From positions 592,429-656,428 of the forward strand of contig JAINUG010000178.1 of assembly GCA_029706075.1 (NCBI GenBank): a stretch of 64,000 nucleotides of DNA. Direction: 5' to 3'. A program made the position numbers and the translations under genes. Source of the stretch: Aldrovandia affinis. Lineage: Eukaryota > Chordata > Actinopteri > Notacanthiformes > Halosauridae. Positions 32,765-43,600 of this stretch are shown one piece after another. The notes beneath the pieces are model-generated. The model searched no databases. It saw nothing but the letters and a program-made list of their open reading frames with translations, and had not been told where the DNA came from. The first letter of the stretch is position 1. Each line of letters starts with the position of its first letter.

Positions 32765-33115
32765 ATGGCGAGCTGCAAGAAAAAGAATTTTAGCGAGGCG
32801 GAAATCGAGGTCTTGTTGGCGGAGGTGCAGCTGCGTGCAGGGACGCTGTTTGGGAGCCTTTCCAGTAGCTTTACCAGTACAACCAAGTACGTGGCCTGGC
32901 AGTCTGTAGCCCAGGCTGTGAACGGGGGGCAGCAAAGGTCCCTGAAGGACGTAAATAATTTTAAAACTGATTTAAAACTGAGGTCAAAATCTCTAATAAC
33001 TCGTTCCCTTCTTATTGCGCGGTTGGCGATATCTTCGAGAAGCGAAGCCATTCTATTTTATAGCCTACAGATTGACCGAAGTGTTTTACACGCGTGGAAC
33101 CATAATATGTATTAA
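32765..33115 (+). CDS. Harbinger Myb/SANT-like DNA-binding protein
   Basis: 116 residues from MASCKKKNF to a stop at 33113. The N-terminal part matches the Myb/SANT-like (trihelix-type) protein of animal Harbinger elements, in the order NFSEAEIEVLLAEVQLRA, then LFGSLSSSFTSTTKYVAWQS, then VAQAVNGGQQRSLKDVNNFK with the Trp at the helix position (AWQS). In autonomous relatives this protein helps the nuclease enter the nucleus and bind the element ends. The C-terminal 30 residues no longer look like the family, so the frame may be truncated or altered. No partner nuclease lies in this copy. Confidence 0.72.
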   Translation: MASCKKKNFSEAEIEVLLAEVQLRAGTLFGSLSSSFTSTTKYVAWQSVAQAVNGGQQRSLKDVNNFKTDLKLRSKSLITRSLLIARLAISSRSEAILFYSLQIDRSVLHAWNHNMY

Positions 33116-33284
33116 ATACATTTCAAGGATGTGTCAATTATGCTAATTGGGGTAGTTTTGGAAAACCAATGTGTGTTTTTGTTTTGTTTTCCACAAGTAG
33201 CTTAGCTTATGTTGTTTTAATTTATTAATAACTTTATTGTGCAAACCATTACGTATAGCCTAAGCAATGTGTTCAATCTGGTAA

Positions 33285-33340
<56 letters not shown>

Positions 33341-33358
33341 ATAATAATAATAATAATA
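33285..33358. repeat. (CTA)n/(ATA)n microsatellite
   Basis: About 18 CTA units followed by seven AAT units, inside the Harbinger element. Confidence 0.93.
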
Positions 33359-33399
33359 GGCAGCAGACGACATGTTGGCGCTGTTAGATTTCGAATACA

Positions 33400-33838
33400 T
33401 TTTACATTACATTTACATTTTAAGCATTTAGCAGATGCTCTTATCCAGAGCGACTTACAATATGTACATTAATACATGGTAGGAACAATCATAGTACGCG
33501 CAAGAGATCAGTGCAGTAATACAGCAATAAACCATTGCAGGCAGCTGCGTACCATACCTGTAACACTGGGAAGGAAAAGGTTAGTCAATTATTATTTTTT
33601 AATGGAGTAAGCAGGGGTATATAGTGTTGAGCAAGTAGGCAGTGGTGATGACAATTAGCTAGATGTACAGAATTCAGTGGTAGTGGAGTCTGAAAAGGTG
33701 GGTTTTGAGTCTCTCGCGGAAGATCGCAAGTGATTCCGCGGTCCTGACCGATTGCGGAAGATTATTTCACCAGCGAGGGGTCAGGACAGAGAAGAGACGA
33801 GACCGCGAATACCTGCAGTACTCCAACATTGCCACAAG
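33400..33838 (-). mobile_element. L2-type LINE 3' fragment inside Harbinger
   Basis: Minus strand. It ends with the shared stem-loop (complement of GCATTTAGCAGATGCTCTTA and TCCAGAGCGACTTACA) and a TGTAA-type tail. The body includes the GGTGGGTTTTGAGTCTCTC, GATTCCGCGGTCCTGACCGA and GGTCAGGACAGAGAAGAGAC blocks also found in decayed form at 36655-37030. Confidence 0.75.
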
Positions 33839-34048
33839 GAAAAGTGCGTACGCCAGGTTGAAACCTGACGTGGAGGTAAGTACTTTTCCACGTCAAAGAC
33901 CGTTTTTATAAATCTGAACTTTGACGTGGATTTGAGCGTACGCACGTTCTAAGATCAAATTTGTGCGTAAGTACGTTTTATAAATGAGGCCCCTGGGTCT
34001 TCACTATCAAAGTTTGGTTTTCACCACAGAGGTTTGTGGAAGTGTGCC

Positions 34049-35170
34049 ATGCCTCGATCAAAGGAGATTTCTGAGGACCTCAGAAAAAGAGTTGTCAATG
34101 CTCATCAGGCTGGAAAAGGTTACAAAACCATTTCGAAAGAGTTTGGGCTCCACCAATCCACTGTTAGGCAGATAGTGCACAAATGGAGAAAATTCAACAC
34201 CAATGTTATTCTCCCCAGGAGTGGTCGTCCAACAAAAATCACTCCAAGAGCAAGGCGTACAATATTCAAGGAAGTCACAAAGAACCCCGGGGCAATGTCT
34301 AAGGATCTGCAGGCCTCTCTTGCATTGGCTAATGTCAGTGTTCAGGAGTCCACCATCAGGAAAACACTGCACAAGAATGGTGTGCATGGGAGGATAGCAA
34401 GGAGGAAGCCACTACTCTCCAAAAAGAACATTACTGCCCATCTAAAGTTTGCTAAAGATCACCTGGATGCACCAGAAGACAATTGGAAGAATGTTCTGTG
34501 GATGGATTAATCGAAAATATTACTTTTTGTTTTAAATGAGAAACGATATGTTTGGCAAAAACCAAACACTGCATTCCAACATAAGGATCTCATCCCAACT
34601 GTGAAACACGGTGGTGGCAGTGTCATGGTTTGGGACTGCTATGCTGCCTCGGGACCAGGATGGCTTGCCATCATTGACAGAACTATGAATTCTGGATTGT
34701 GCCAGCAAATTCTACAGGAGAATGTCAGGGTATCCGTCCATGAACTGAAGCTCAACAGAAGGTGGGTCCTGCAGCAAGACAACAACCCTAAACACACAAG
34801 TCAGTCTACCAAAGAATGGTTGAAGCAGAAGAAATGTAGTGTTTTGGAATGGCCGAGTCAAAGTCCAGACCTTAATCCAATAGAAATGTTGTGGCAGGAC
34901 CTGAAGCGAGGAGTTCATGCCAGGAAGCCCACCAACATAACGGAGTTGAAGCCGTTCTCTAAGGAGGAATGGGCCAAAATTCCTCCAAGCCGATGTGCGG
35001 GACTGATCAACAGTTACCGGAAACGTTTGGTTGAAGTCATTGCTGCTCAAAGGGGTCAGACCAGTTACTGGAAGCAACGGTTCACATACTTTTTCCGACA
35101 AAGACATTTACTAGATGAAGATCTGATCACATTTTACATCAAATTTATGCAGAAACGCAGAAAATTCTAA
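34049..35170 (+). pseudogene. Tc1 transposase, one in-frame stop
   Basis: Starts MPRSKEISEDLRKRVVNAHQ, an N-terminal paired-like helix-turn-helix (KGYKTISKEFGLHQSTVRQI). A GRPTKITPRARR basic segment follows, then the DDE domain. The first catalytic Asp is in NVLWMD, the second in QQDNNPKH, and the Glu in SPDLNPIEMLW, with 34 residues between the last two. The frame stays open for 373 codons except one TAA at 34508-34510, right after the first Asp, where the family normally has Glu. Length equals or slightly exceeds typical Tc1 transposases (about 340). Activity is unlikely because the stop removes two of three catalytic residues. Confidence 0.9.
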
Positions 35171-35529
35171 AGGGCTCACAAACTTTTTATCGCCACTGTA
35201 TTCGTTTAGATTCGCCTTCCCCCACGAATTCACCGCCCGTCCTCTGGGTGAAGCCAATTTCCTGAGGTCAGCGATGATCCGCGTCCTCCGAGACTGAACT
35301 TGCCCACCTACTTCTGGAGACAGCCCTCGTGCTTCTCGACGAGTTTGTGCCGGCTCACCCTCCCCCTCCCCTGGGGCGGACAGCCAAACGCCGCCCCCGA
35401 TTGGGGCTCCCAGCCAGGGCCGGTCTGGCACAGTCGGGTTTCGAACTGCGACCGCAATAGGCAGCTCACACTCGCAAAGCACCAGTCAATGTGAGTGCGT
35501 TAGACCGCTACGCTATCTGAGGCCCCCTG

Positions 35530-36290
35530 AGAATCAGCTCTTGCTTTTTTGCAATTGCAGGAACAATCGTAGTTCTGCTCTGTATGCACAGTTCTGCCCG
35601 CGCAGTTCTGTCTGCACAGTTTGGTTTTTCTCGGCACAAAGGTAGGTACTTCCTTACTCAGGGAAAACTCCTGTTTGAAATGATCCTCCTGGACCATGTG
35701 ATTCAAAGCATGGGGGAATCTGTTTGGTAATAGCTTTCAATTATAAGTAATAGTGAAAACGGGTTTTTTAAAATTTAATATAAAGAGTGGATTTCATTTG
35801 CACTGGGAGCAGTGGTTGGCTGGTGAGCGCTCCAACAGGATAAATGGGTTTATTCTTCACAGTTGTCAAATATCTAATGCATAAATTGTGCCTGCATTGC
35901 CCTAACAGTACACCTTCCACTGCAAACGCAATAGGCACTCGACAGTACACTCAGTTAGATGGCAGTTTAGTTAATGCAAGGTTATGAAAATGCCCAGTTG
36001 CGATTGTTACATTACATTCTTGTAACCTGGGGGAAATGTGTTTGGCAAAATGAACTGTGAGATTAAAGTAATGCAGTGTCTTTCTTCAAACGATTGTTTC
36101 CTGCTCTTAATGGTAGTTACTTATTAAACAGGGCCTGGGTGTGTAAGATTTACCTGCCTCGGAAATGTCTCTTGTGAACAGACTTGGAAATTCATTTTGA
36201 GACGCATGCATCAGGCTTACTTTTTCAAGATGGAGGGGCTGGGGATGAGAGGGGAGAGGGAGGGGTGGGGTTCGATCTCCCGGGTTTGCA
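35530..36290. other. Non-coding stretch, no feature seen
   Basis: AT-rich unique-looking sequence; a short repeat of GCACAGTTCTGCCCG and GCAGTTCTGTCTGCACAG is at 35587-35622. Confidence 0.35.
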
Positions 36291-36313
36291 TGCTCATTTG
36301 TATTCATGTCGGA

Positions 36314-36410
36314 GCAGAGAGAGAGAGAGGAGGGAGAGGGAGAGAGGAAGAGAGAGAGGGAGACAGGGAGACAGGGAGGGAGAGAGAGAGGGAGATACAG
36401 ACAGCGGAAA
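36314..36410. repeat. (GA)n-rich tract
   Basis: About 95 bp of GAGAGG/GAGACAGG variants. Confidence 0.85.
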
Positions 36411-36649
36411 GCAGGCCGCAGGTGGAACAGTGCATGTCTGGAAGGAGCCGTGAGGCGGGACGCGACGCTAGCCTGCAGCTCTCGCTCTGAGACGGAGCGT
36501 ATTCGCCGACGGTCGCGCGTCCCAGTGCACGTACGAACGCTGCAGTTCTCCGGTAACCCACGCTTTAAGGTTGTCCCACACGCACGCGAAACGGAAAGAC
36601 TACATAAACCTACATAAAGATTCTCTGCGGCGTTCCACCATTCTGTGCG

Positions 36650-37030
36650 TCTACATTTACATTATACTGAGGTATTTAGCAGACGGTCTTATCCAGGGTG
36701 CATACTGAAGAGGCCAGGCGACAAGCAGCAAAGACTCCGAGACATCAGTTACACCGCCGAGAGTGTCTGTCATCATGTGACTTATCACATATTGTTAAGT
36801 ACCAGAGTAGGAGCAAAGGAGGGTTTCAGGGAATAGCGTTTAGTTGCTTTGGGGGATTTCAGCTCAGCGTTTGAGGGAATGGCTACTTTGAGCCAAGATG
36901 CAGTTTGGAGAGGTGTGTTGTGAGACCGCGTTGGAATGTGGACGGTGACTCGGCTGTCCCGACTCCAGTGGGGAGCTCGTTGCACCGCTGACGGTAGAGA
37001 GGAGCCGTGACCGTGGGGGTGAGGGGCCTT
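36650..37030 (-). mobile_element. Decayed L2-type LINE 3' fragment
   Basis: GAGGTATTTAGCAGACGGTC then TTATCCAGGG at the left, and CGGCTGTCCCGACTCCAGTG then GGGAGCTCGTTGCACCGCTG at the right. This is the same layout as 33400-33838 but much more diverged. Confidence 0.65.
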
Positions 37031-37524
37031 TCCTGGACGCGTTCACATGTTCCTTTACGCCCGTGCGCGCCCCATTTAAAGTCTACACCCCGTCTCAAAA
37101 ATGTCACCTTTTGTATCAGAGCCTGAAATTAAAGCATATTAAATCAGAATCTTTCCACTTGTATTTACGCATTTTACCCAACAGCTTCCAAGTGAAACAG
37201 AATCCTACAAATTTCGGAACATTCATTAAAAATAAAGATAAGGCGCACACAGGAAAACTGCATGAACACGCACGCTTTCCAGCGTCTGTGACGACGGCGA
37301 GTCAGTGGGACCCGCGTACGGGAGCGATCGCTGAAACGTTCGTTCGCAGGGAGTGAAATGGGCACGGACGAAATCGGGTGTGGAGCTGGTGTTCAGTGGG
37401 CCTGTCAGAGAATACACACGTAGCACGTTTGTCCGAGCAGGGGGTTTCGGTGGGACGTTATGCGATTCGAGATATGATTGGCCTGTTGTTGTTTTTTCGC
37501 TTTTACAGTGCGCGTGATCGAACC

Positions 37525-37586
37525 CTAACCGGAAACCGTAAACCTAACCATAGCCCAAACCCCAACCCTAACCGTAACCCGTCAGT
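37525..37586. repeat. Degenerate telomere-like CCCTAA tract
   Basis: CCCTAACC, AAACCTAACC, CCCCAACCCTAACC and CCGTAACCC in succession, an imperfect interstitial version of the vertebrate telomere repeat. Confidence 0.6.
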
Positions 37587-37746
37587 TACGATGGAAAATG
37601 TCACGCATTTGACGTCACGCGTACTTCGTATCTCTGTCCTCTGCATAGCCTCTACTGTTTTGGTGAGTAGCCATCAGAGAGCCAGAAAGGTCAAAGGTGA
37701 GACAGAGCTGCATCCCCTCAAGTGTCAGCTGTGTGCTCCCGACAAG

Positions 37747-37854
37747 GACGGGTCTGATGGTCCCAGGCCTGTACCCAACAGTGCCATCACACTGGGTACA
37801 GACGGGTCTGATGGTCCCAGGCCTGTACCCAACAGTGCCATCACACCACTTCTG
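37747..37854. repeat. 54-bp tandem duplication
   Basis: Two near-identical 54-bp units starting GACGGGTCTGATGGTCCCAG at 37747 and 37801. As 54 is a multiple of three, it keeps a spurious frame open. Confidence 0.9.
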
Positions 37855-38059
37855 TATCTACAGAACAGCACATTGCTACAGATAAGATTCATAATATACT
37901 ATAGAAATTATATCCTACTGATGGTGACAAGCTGTACGAGGAAGAAACCTTCAAAGGTCATAATGAGGTCACCATATGGGGAGAAACCTAAGAAACCTTC
38001 GATTAAAAAGTACAAACATATTTGGCGTGTCATTTGGAAATTAAAATGTACAGTTTTAT

Positions 38060-38780
38060 TTGATCCATAACATGTCAGGTAAGTAAGTTCTACGATGCCT
38101 TGTGTCTATAAATGAGTGAAATATGCCTTATCCTATAGACGGTGAGTTGTATTATGTCAAAATGTGTGTGCTAGCACAGAACTGGGCACCAGGGTGTAAT
38201 TGTCACCGTGGTTCACGATGGCTTTCCTCCAGGACTGGGTACTGAGGAGCTGTGTACTGTCGTCTACAACATGCTTGGGCCTTTTGTTAACAGAGCAGAG
38301 AGACAAACACCACACTTTCAATGGGAGATCAAATTAATTTCCCGGAATTAAAATCCCATTCAGAGTTATTTTATGCTTCACTGTGTGAATGATGAATTCA
38401 CAATGAAAGAGCATCTGCTTTTATACTCAGACGCAGAAGTACGTGATGTTGACAGGTTGTCTTAAGTCCTTTCTTTGAATTTAATTTCGAATAAAAAAAC
38501 ACCTTTTGCATGTGACATCTTAGACTTACTGGGATGCATTTAAACAGCAGCTTTTTTAAATGGGGCAATGCAGGAAAAGCACCATAACGGAGAACTTTCC
38601 TGTCAAACGCAATGCGGTCACGTTCATAAGCTGTAGATGACTACAGTCATTAGGGTACTTGATCCACAATCACCCAGAAGCCCTTCCTCAGGGGAAAAAG
38701 AACAAACTGAAAAGAACTCGGAATAAAAGTGAGACGAGAAAGCAAGCCCACCCGCCAAACCGGGATTCAAACCCATGTGG
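38060..38780. other. Non-coding stretch, no exon seen
   Basis: AT-rich; 38330-38440 is repeat-free and TAAT-containing, but no conservation can be judged here. Confidence 0.3.
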
Positions 38781-38782
38781 GT

Positions 38783-38975
38783 GGTGCCCTACAAGGTTGT
38801 GTTCAGATGCCATTTACATTACATTTGACATTTTAAGCATTTAGCAGACGCTCTTATCCAGAGCGACTTACAAGATGCCCTACAGGGTGGTGTTCAGATG
38901 CCCTACAGGGTGTGGTTCAGGTGCCCTACAGGGTGTGGTTCAGGTGCCCTACAGGGTGTGGTTCAGGGCCCCTGA
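38783..38975. repeat. 23-bp minisatellite, interrupted
   Basis: About six copies of GTGCCCTACAGGGTGTGGTT plus CAG. The array is split by a 61-bp L2-type tail at 38812-38872. Confidence 0.9.
38812..38872 (-). mobile_element. 61-bp L2-type tail with 7-bp target duplication
   Basis: Only the 3' stem-loop (TTTAGCAGACGCTCTTATCC then AGAGCGACTTACA) and its tail, flanked by AGATGCC at 38805-38811 and 38873-38879. It looks like an extremely 5'-truncated target-primed insertion. The flanking word also occurs in the host minisatellite, so the duplication is not independent proof. Confidence 0.75.
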
Positions 38976-39429
38976 TGTCCAGCTCCAGGTTTGCCCACTG
39001 TTTTGTGTAATGGCGTGTTTGGCCAGTATGGACACCGAAGCTTTATGGTTCTCTAAGCAGCTATTTCAGATGCATTCCAATGCAGCACCCACTCAAGAAA
39101 AACAAGATGAGACCTAGAGGTTGAACATTTCAGTCTCACAGTTTCACTAGCAGGCCCACTTCAGCATCGGGTCACTGAGAGAGAGAGAGAGAGAGGGGGG
39201 GATTTTAATTTTTCAATTAACTTTATTGAACAACCTTTTACGCCATTCACATCCAACCAACAGCCACGGGAAGAAGGCAGGAGCCTCATATTTGGCCTTG
39301 TGAAAAACCAACCTCCTTGTGATCCCTTAAGTGGGAGAGAGGGAAGCAAAATCTCAACGTTTCATTTATGGGAAGAGAGAGAAAGAAAGAAGAAAGACAC
39401 AGAGAGAGAAAGATTAGTCAGATTGTGAG

Positions 39430-39690
39430 AGAGAGAGAGAGACAATACCTTCAACTTTCACATTTATCCTTTGAGGAACCTGTGTCTCTACCTCTGGGGG
39501 CTCTACGAAATAGCATCACCAGGTCGTGTTCACTGAGACGGAGAGAAAGAGAGGGAGAGGAAGAGAGAGCGCAAGAGGGGCGAGAGAAAGAGAGAAAGCA
39601 AGATGAGAGCTGAAACCTTCAACTTTCACATTCATCCTCCGTGTAGCCCGTGTTCCTCTCTCTGGGGGGGCTGCAGGGCCCAGCTGGTGT
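39430..39690. repeat. About 165-bp tandem duplication in GA-rich DNA
   Basis: CCTTCAACTTTCACATTTAT at 39450 recurs as CCTTCAACTTTCACATTCAT at 39615; both are preceded by GAGAGAGA-type tracts and followed by CTCTGGGGG. Confidence 0.7.
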
Positions 39691-39699
39691 CTATTGTCC

Positions 39700-40800
39700 C
39701 ACCCCCCCACAGCGAGCTGACGCCAGCTCTTTATAAACCGGCGGGGTATTCTCTGGGGCGGACCCGGAGAGACGAGTAAAGCTCCCGCTATCCGATGGGG
39801 GGGCCAGGTGTGGGGGGAGAGTGAGCGTGGCGTTCTTCCTTCCTCCTGGCGAGCTGTGCTTGGCGGTCCAGGCGGGGCGAGACTGTTTGGTGCCCGGGGG
39901 GGTGGGCTCAGGTTCAAGTGTTTGGGGGCGTGGTGAGGATGCCTGAAGGTAGGTTCGGGGGGGGAGGGGCATTGATGTGTCAGATTTTTTTGCTTTAACC
40001 AATTTTTTTGCTTTAACCTCCTGCCGTCCCGTCGTCTGTCCAGCTCCAACCAACCAACTGGATTCCTGGCAAAATGTCCCCCATTACCCCCCCTGCCCCC
40101 AGCTGAGAACTTTCCAGAAACGTGGCAGGGGGAAACCAGGTGATCAATATCAACAGTTCAATCTGAGTGTGAACGTTTGAACTGTGCGCCTGTAAAGGGT
40201 CTAAAAAGCGCCTCAAATGGGGGCTTCTCTCCACTCCAGTCTGGTCATTGTATCTTGCCGTCTGCTATCCGAGTTGGACGCATGTCCGTAACGTCCGTAC
40301 CGGCGTTAGTGAAGTCTGAGAGAGCAGTGACAAGGATCGGCATTAAAGAAAAACAACAGCTGAGAGAACTGTGGCGAGAGTCTGGGGACAGTTTGGGCTT
40401 CGGTCCTTTCCTGTCACGTCAGGCGATACGGTGGTTAGACGACGCAGATCACAGGACACTTTTGTGAGCTCGTGAGTCCACCTGGGCGACCCGCTCACGC
40501 ACGCACACACACACCTGCGCGTGAGGCTGACTCACACTTCCTCAGCGGGGGGGTCGGACAGGAAGCAGCCGCTGACTCAGCCCGAGTGTCGCTCTCGCTC
40601 GATATCTGCTATCGTTCGCCGGTCACAATTCCTTCTATCGTTGACCCCCCCCCGCATAACATTTCAGATAACCTAACGGTCAGGAGGCCTTATCGGGAGA
40701 ACATGCCTGGCATACACATTCATGTGGTTTTATACGGCTGGAGGCTATTCAGTTTTCAGTGCGTTACTCTGCTGTTTCATCTGGACACAACTGCAGGGCC
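39700..40800. other. Non-coding, GC-rich stretch
   Basis: Several G or C runs and an ACGCACACAC tract near 40497. TTTTTTTGCTTTAACC is duplicated at 39985-40017. No exon seen. Confidence 0.3.
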
Positions 40801-40811
40801 ACACTTCTTCC

Positions 40812-41045
40812 AACTCCGCCCCCTGCACTTCTGCATTCTAAAGCTCCGCCCCCTGCACTTCTGCATTCTAAAGCTCCGCCCTCCCCCTGCACTTCTGCAT
40901 TCTAAAGCTCCGCCCTCCCCCTGCACTTCTGCATTCTAAAGCTCCCCCTGCACTTCTGCATTCTAAAGCTCCGCCCTCCCCTGCACTTCTGCATTCTAAA
41001 GCTCCGCCCTCCCCCTGCACTTCTGCATTCTAAAGCTCCGTCCCC
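40812..41045. repeat. 34-bp minisatellite
   Basis: Seven to eight copies of CTCCGCCCTCCCCCTGCACT plus TCTGCATTCTAAAG, with some copies lacking the CTCC segment. Confidence 0.93.
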
Positions 41046-41049
41046 TGAG

Positions 41050-42300
41050 TGACCAGTGACCAGAATCCAGTGACCGCTCCACCGTTCTGCTCCGCATGTT
41101 TCTGCCAGGCTACGGTTGTGTGTTTGACCTCGGAGACTAAAGGGACCAATCAGGCGTCAGCTAAAGAGACGGCCTCCGGTGCGGGAGAAGGGGCACGAGA
41201 AGGGAAGGTCGTCGTCAAAGCTCTAGTCACGAAACTCATTTATTGCACGTGCTGTAAATCAAATTCTTGTGTTCTGTTGGGGGGTTTTCCCCCTCATTCT
41301 AAAATGAGTCTGCCTGTGAAGAGTGTGGCGTGGCGAGTACAGAAATCAGCCGTCATGTGGTGGGAGTGAGGGGTGGCGGCCTCAGGGCTGTTTCCCCTGG
41401 CGATGCCAGCGGCAACAACAGGGGGCGGGGCACAACGTCACGTCTACAACACATTTACAACCTTGGGCAATGGAGCTCCACGGAGTCAATTAAGCCTGTA
41501 GATCGAGACCATCCGAGGTTCGCTAATCAACGGGCTACAAAAACGGTAATCTCTTCACTGTCGCTACTCGAAGAGTTCTCCCACGCAGCGTCTCCTCTTC
41601 CCCGTCCTCTTCCTCCCGCGCGCGACGCAGACCGTCGTGTGTGTTACGGCCGCCAGCCGCGGCGGCGTACGCAGCGACCCCCTCGCGAAGTTTCTCCCGA
41701 GCTCCGAGGAGCTGGCGTCTGCGGCACAGATCACTTACCCGCTAAGTGGATAAACAGTCTGAGCCAGCGAGAGGGAGGGAGAGAGAGAGAGAGAGAGAGG
41801 AAACGGTTGCCATGGAGCCACTGTCTGCATCCTTTTGTTAAGGTTGTCACATAGTAGAAATCAGAGTTGATGCGGAGATGCCAGGCCGCAAGAGGCGGAG
41901 GTGGGGGGTTCGTGGCGGGCGCACGCTCGACTCTCACCAAGCGGGCAGCCAGAGCCATCTTCGTCTTTATCTCTCCTGGTCCCGTTCCAGAAACGAGCGC
42001 GGCATCAATGCCCAGCCTGCGTCGAGCCGAGAGGCCAGTCGTGTGAAAATGTTCTCAAAAACAGCGCGCACGAGAACAGTAAGTGTGGGCTCCTGGGTGT
42101 AAATCCTTTTACAGCAGTCCTGGGGTTCACAGCTCCGGCCCCAGAGGGCCACTGCGTGCGCTCTGGCTTCTCTTCCAACCAATTACTCTGCCTTCGCTTT
42201 CCGCACAGCTGTGCACACCCATGCTGGTTCACTGCGATACTGGGTCCACGGCACAGCGCTCTCATCCAAAGGCTGATCAAACTGTCTGATGAAATCAGCA
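41050..42300. other. Non-coding stretch with CpG-rich patch
   Basis: 41600-41720 is CpG-rich (CGCGCGACGCAGACCG, CGGCGGCGTACGCAGCG). A GA tract is at 41776-41800. Long frames here lack splice or domain support. Confidence 0.3.
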
Positions 42301-42301
42301 A

Positions 42302-42512
42302 CGTGAGTGTGTGTGTGCCTGTGTTTATATGTGTGTGTGTCTGCATGTAATGTAATGTAATGCATGTGTTTACGGTTGTATGTGTGCGTATATGTGTGTG
42401 TGTGTGTGTGTGTGTGAGTGTGTGTATGCCTGTGTTTATATGTGTGTGTGTATATGTGTGTGTGTCTGCATGTAATGTAATGTAATGCATGTGTTTATGG
42501 TTGTATGTGTGC

Positions 42513-42555
<43 letters not shown>

Positions 42556-42649
42556 TGTGTGTATGCCTGTGTTTATATGTGTGTGTGTATATGTGTGTGT
42601 GTCTGCATGTAATGTAATGTAATGCATGTGTTTATGGTTGTATGTGTGC

Positions 42650-42683
<34 letters not shown>

Positions 42684-42722
42684 ATGTGTGTCTGCATGTG
42701 TTTCTGGTTGTGTGTGTGTGAT
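42302..42722. repeat. Higher-order TG-rich repeat, three units
   Basis: Units of about 129 and 136 bp, each carrying TGCATGTAATGTAATGTAAT (42342, 42471, 42607), GTGTTTATGGTTGTATGTG, a (TG)n run and GAGTGTGTGTATGCCTGTGT. Confidence 0.9.
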
Positions 42723-42892
42723 CAGTGGTGTGTGTATTTTTGGAAGTGTGGGCCCCCAGCCAGTCCTGCTGGACCGCAGGTTCTCCTGCTCACACTGACC
42801 CCTGAGGCTGATGGGTGAAGAGGAAGAGGGGGGGCGGGGGGGCTTTAAAAATGCAGCTGTGCCTTCTGTGGACCCGGGGGAGAGCTGGGGCA

Positions 42893-42938
42893 CACACACG
42901 CTACTGCACGCACACACACTAAACACAGCCCCACGCAG

Positions 42939-42969
<31 letters not shown>

Positions 42970-43600
42970 GACACACACTAAACACAGACACACACACACA
43001 CACTAAACACACACTAAACACAGACACACACACTAAACACACACACACACACACTAAACACAGCCCTGCGCACACACACACACACACACACTAAACACAG
43101 ACACACACACACACTAAACACACACTAAACACAGACACACACACTAAACACAGCCACACACACAAACACACACTAAACACAGACACACACTAAACACAGA
43201 CACACACAGTACTGCACACACACACTAAACACAGCCACACAAACACACACACACTAAACACAGACACACATACAAACACAGACACACACACTAAACACAG
43301 CCACACACACAAACACACACTAAACACAGACACACACACACACACTAAACACAGACACACACACTAAACACAGACACACACAGTACTGCACACACACACT
43401 AAACACAGCCACACAAACACACACACACTAAACACAGACACACATACAGTACTGCACACACATTTAACACAGAAACACACACGCTAAACAGCCACACAAA
43501 CGCACACTAAACACAGACAGACACACACGGTACTGCACACACACTAAACACAACCTCACACACAAAACACAGCCACACACACACAAAACAGAGCATCCAG
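42893..43600. repeat. ACACACTAAACACAG minisatellite
   Basis: About 700 bp of short AC runs alternating with CTAAACACAG, organised in larger imperfect units with CAGTACTGCACAC (43207, 43381, 43447, 43530). Confidence 0.95.

Larger units (their letters stand above)
32488..33993 (+). mobile_element. PIF/Harbinger element with Myb-like gene only
   Basis: Inverted ends CCAGGGGCCTCATTTATAAA and its near-exact complement at 33975-33993, with GCGTACG words repeated just inside both ends. It contains the Myb/SANT-like accessory gene but no DDE nuclease gene, so it is non-autonomous. The TWA target duplication usual for Harbinger is not visible. An L2-type fragment (33400-33838) interrupts its 3' half. 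Confidence 0.82.
32275..35198 (+). mobile_element. Tc1-like element (DD34E), almost intact, split by Harbinger
   Basis: Inverted ends CAGTGGCGAGAAAAAGTTTG and CAAACTTTTTATCGCCACTG, with TA on both sides. Without the 1.5-kb Harbinger insertion it would be about 1.4 kb. It carries a transposase at 34049-35170. Harbinger entered upstream of the transposase start. Confidence 0.93.
32217..35525 (-). mobile_element. tRNA-type SINE, family S-B, split by Tc1
   Basis: Minus strand. The head at 35525 has GGCCTCAGATAGCGTAGCGG and a B-box-like GCAGTTCGAAACCC, followed by the S-B body down to 35201. After the Tc1 it resumes at 32274 with TATAATTGGCCACTAAATTG and GGAGAAAAATGTG plus a poly-T tract (32222-32234). 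It is the only copy in the window with its tRNA-like head, so it defines the family. The TA of the Tc1 target is duplicated at 32273-32274 and 35199-35200. Confidence 0.88.

Noticed and set aside
37378-38070. Open frame of 230 codons on the + strand
   Set aside because: It spans a telomere-like tract and a 54-bp duplication whose length is a multiple of three. There is no domain, no initiation context and no conserved composition, so it is most likely chance.
41330-41854. 174-codon frame on the + strand
   Set aside because: CpG-rich DNA with few stops; no splice sites, domain or initiation context support it.
42893-43600. CRISPR-like array
   Set aside because: Regular short repeats, but the spacers are themselves repeats; it is a vertebrate AC-rich minisatellite.
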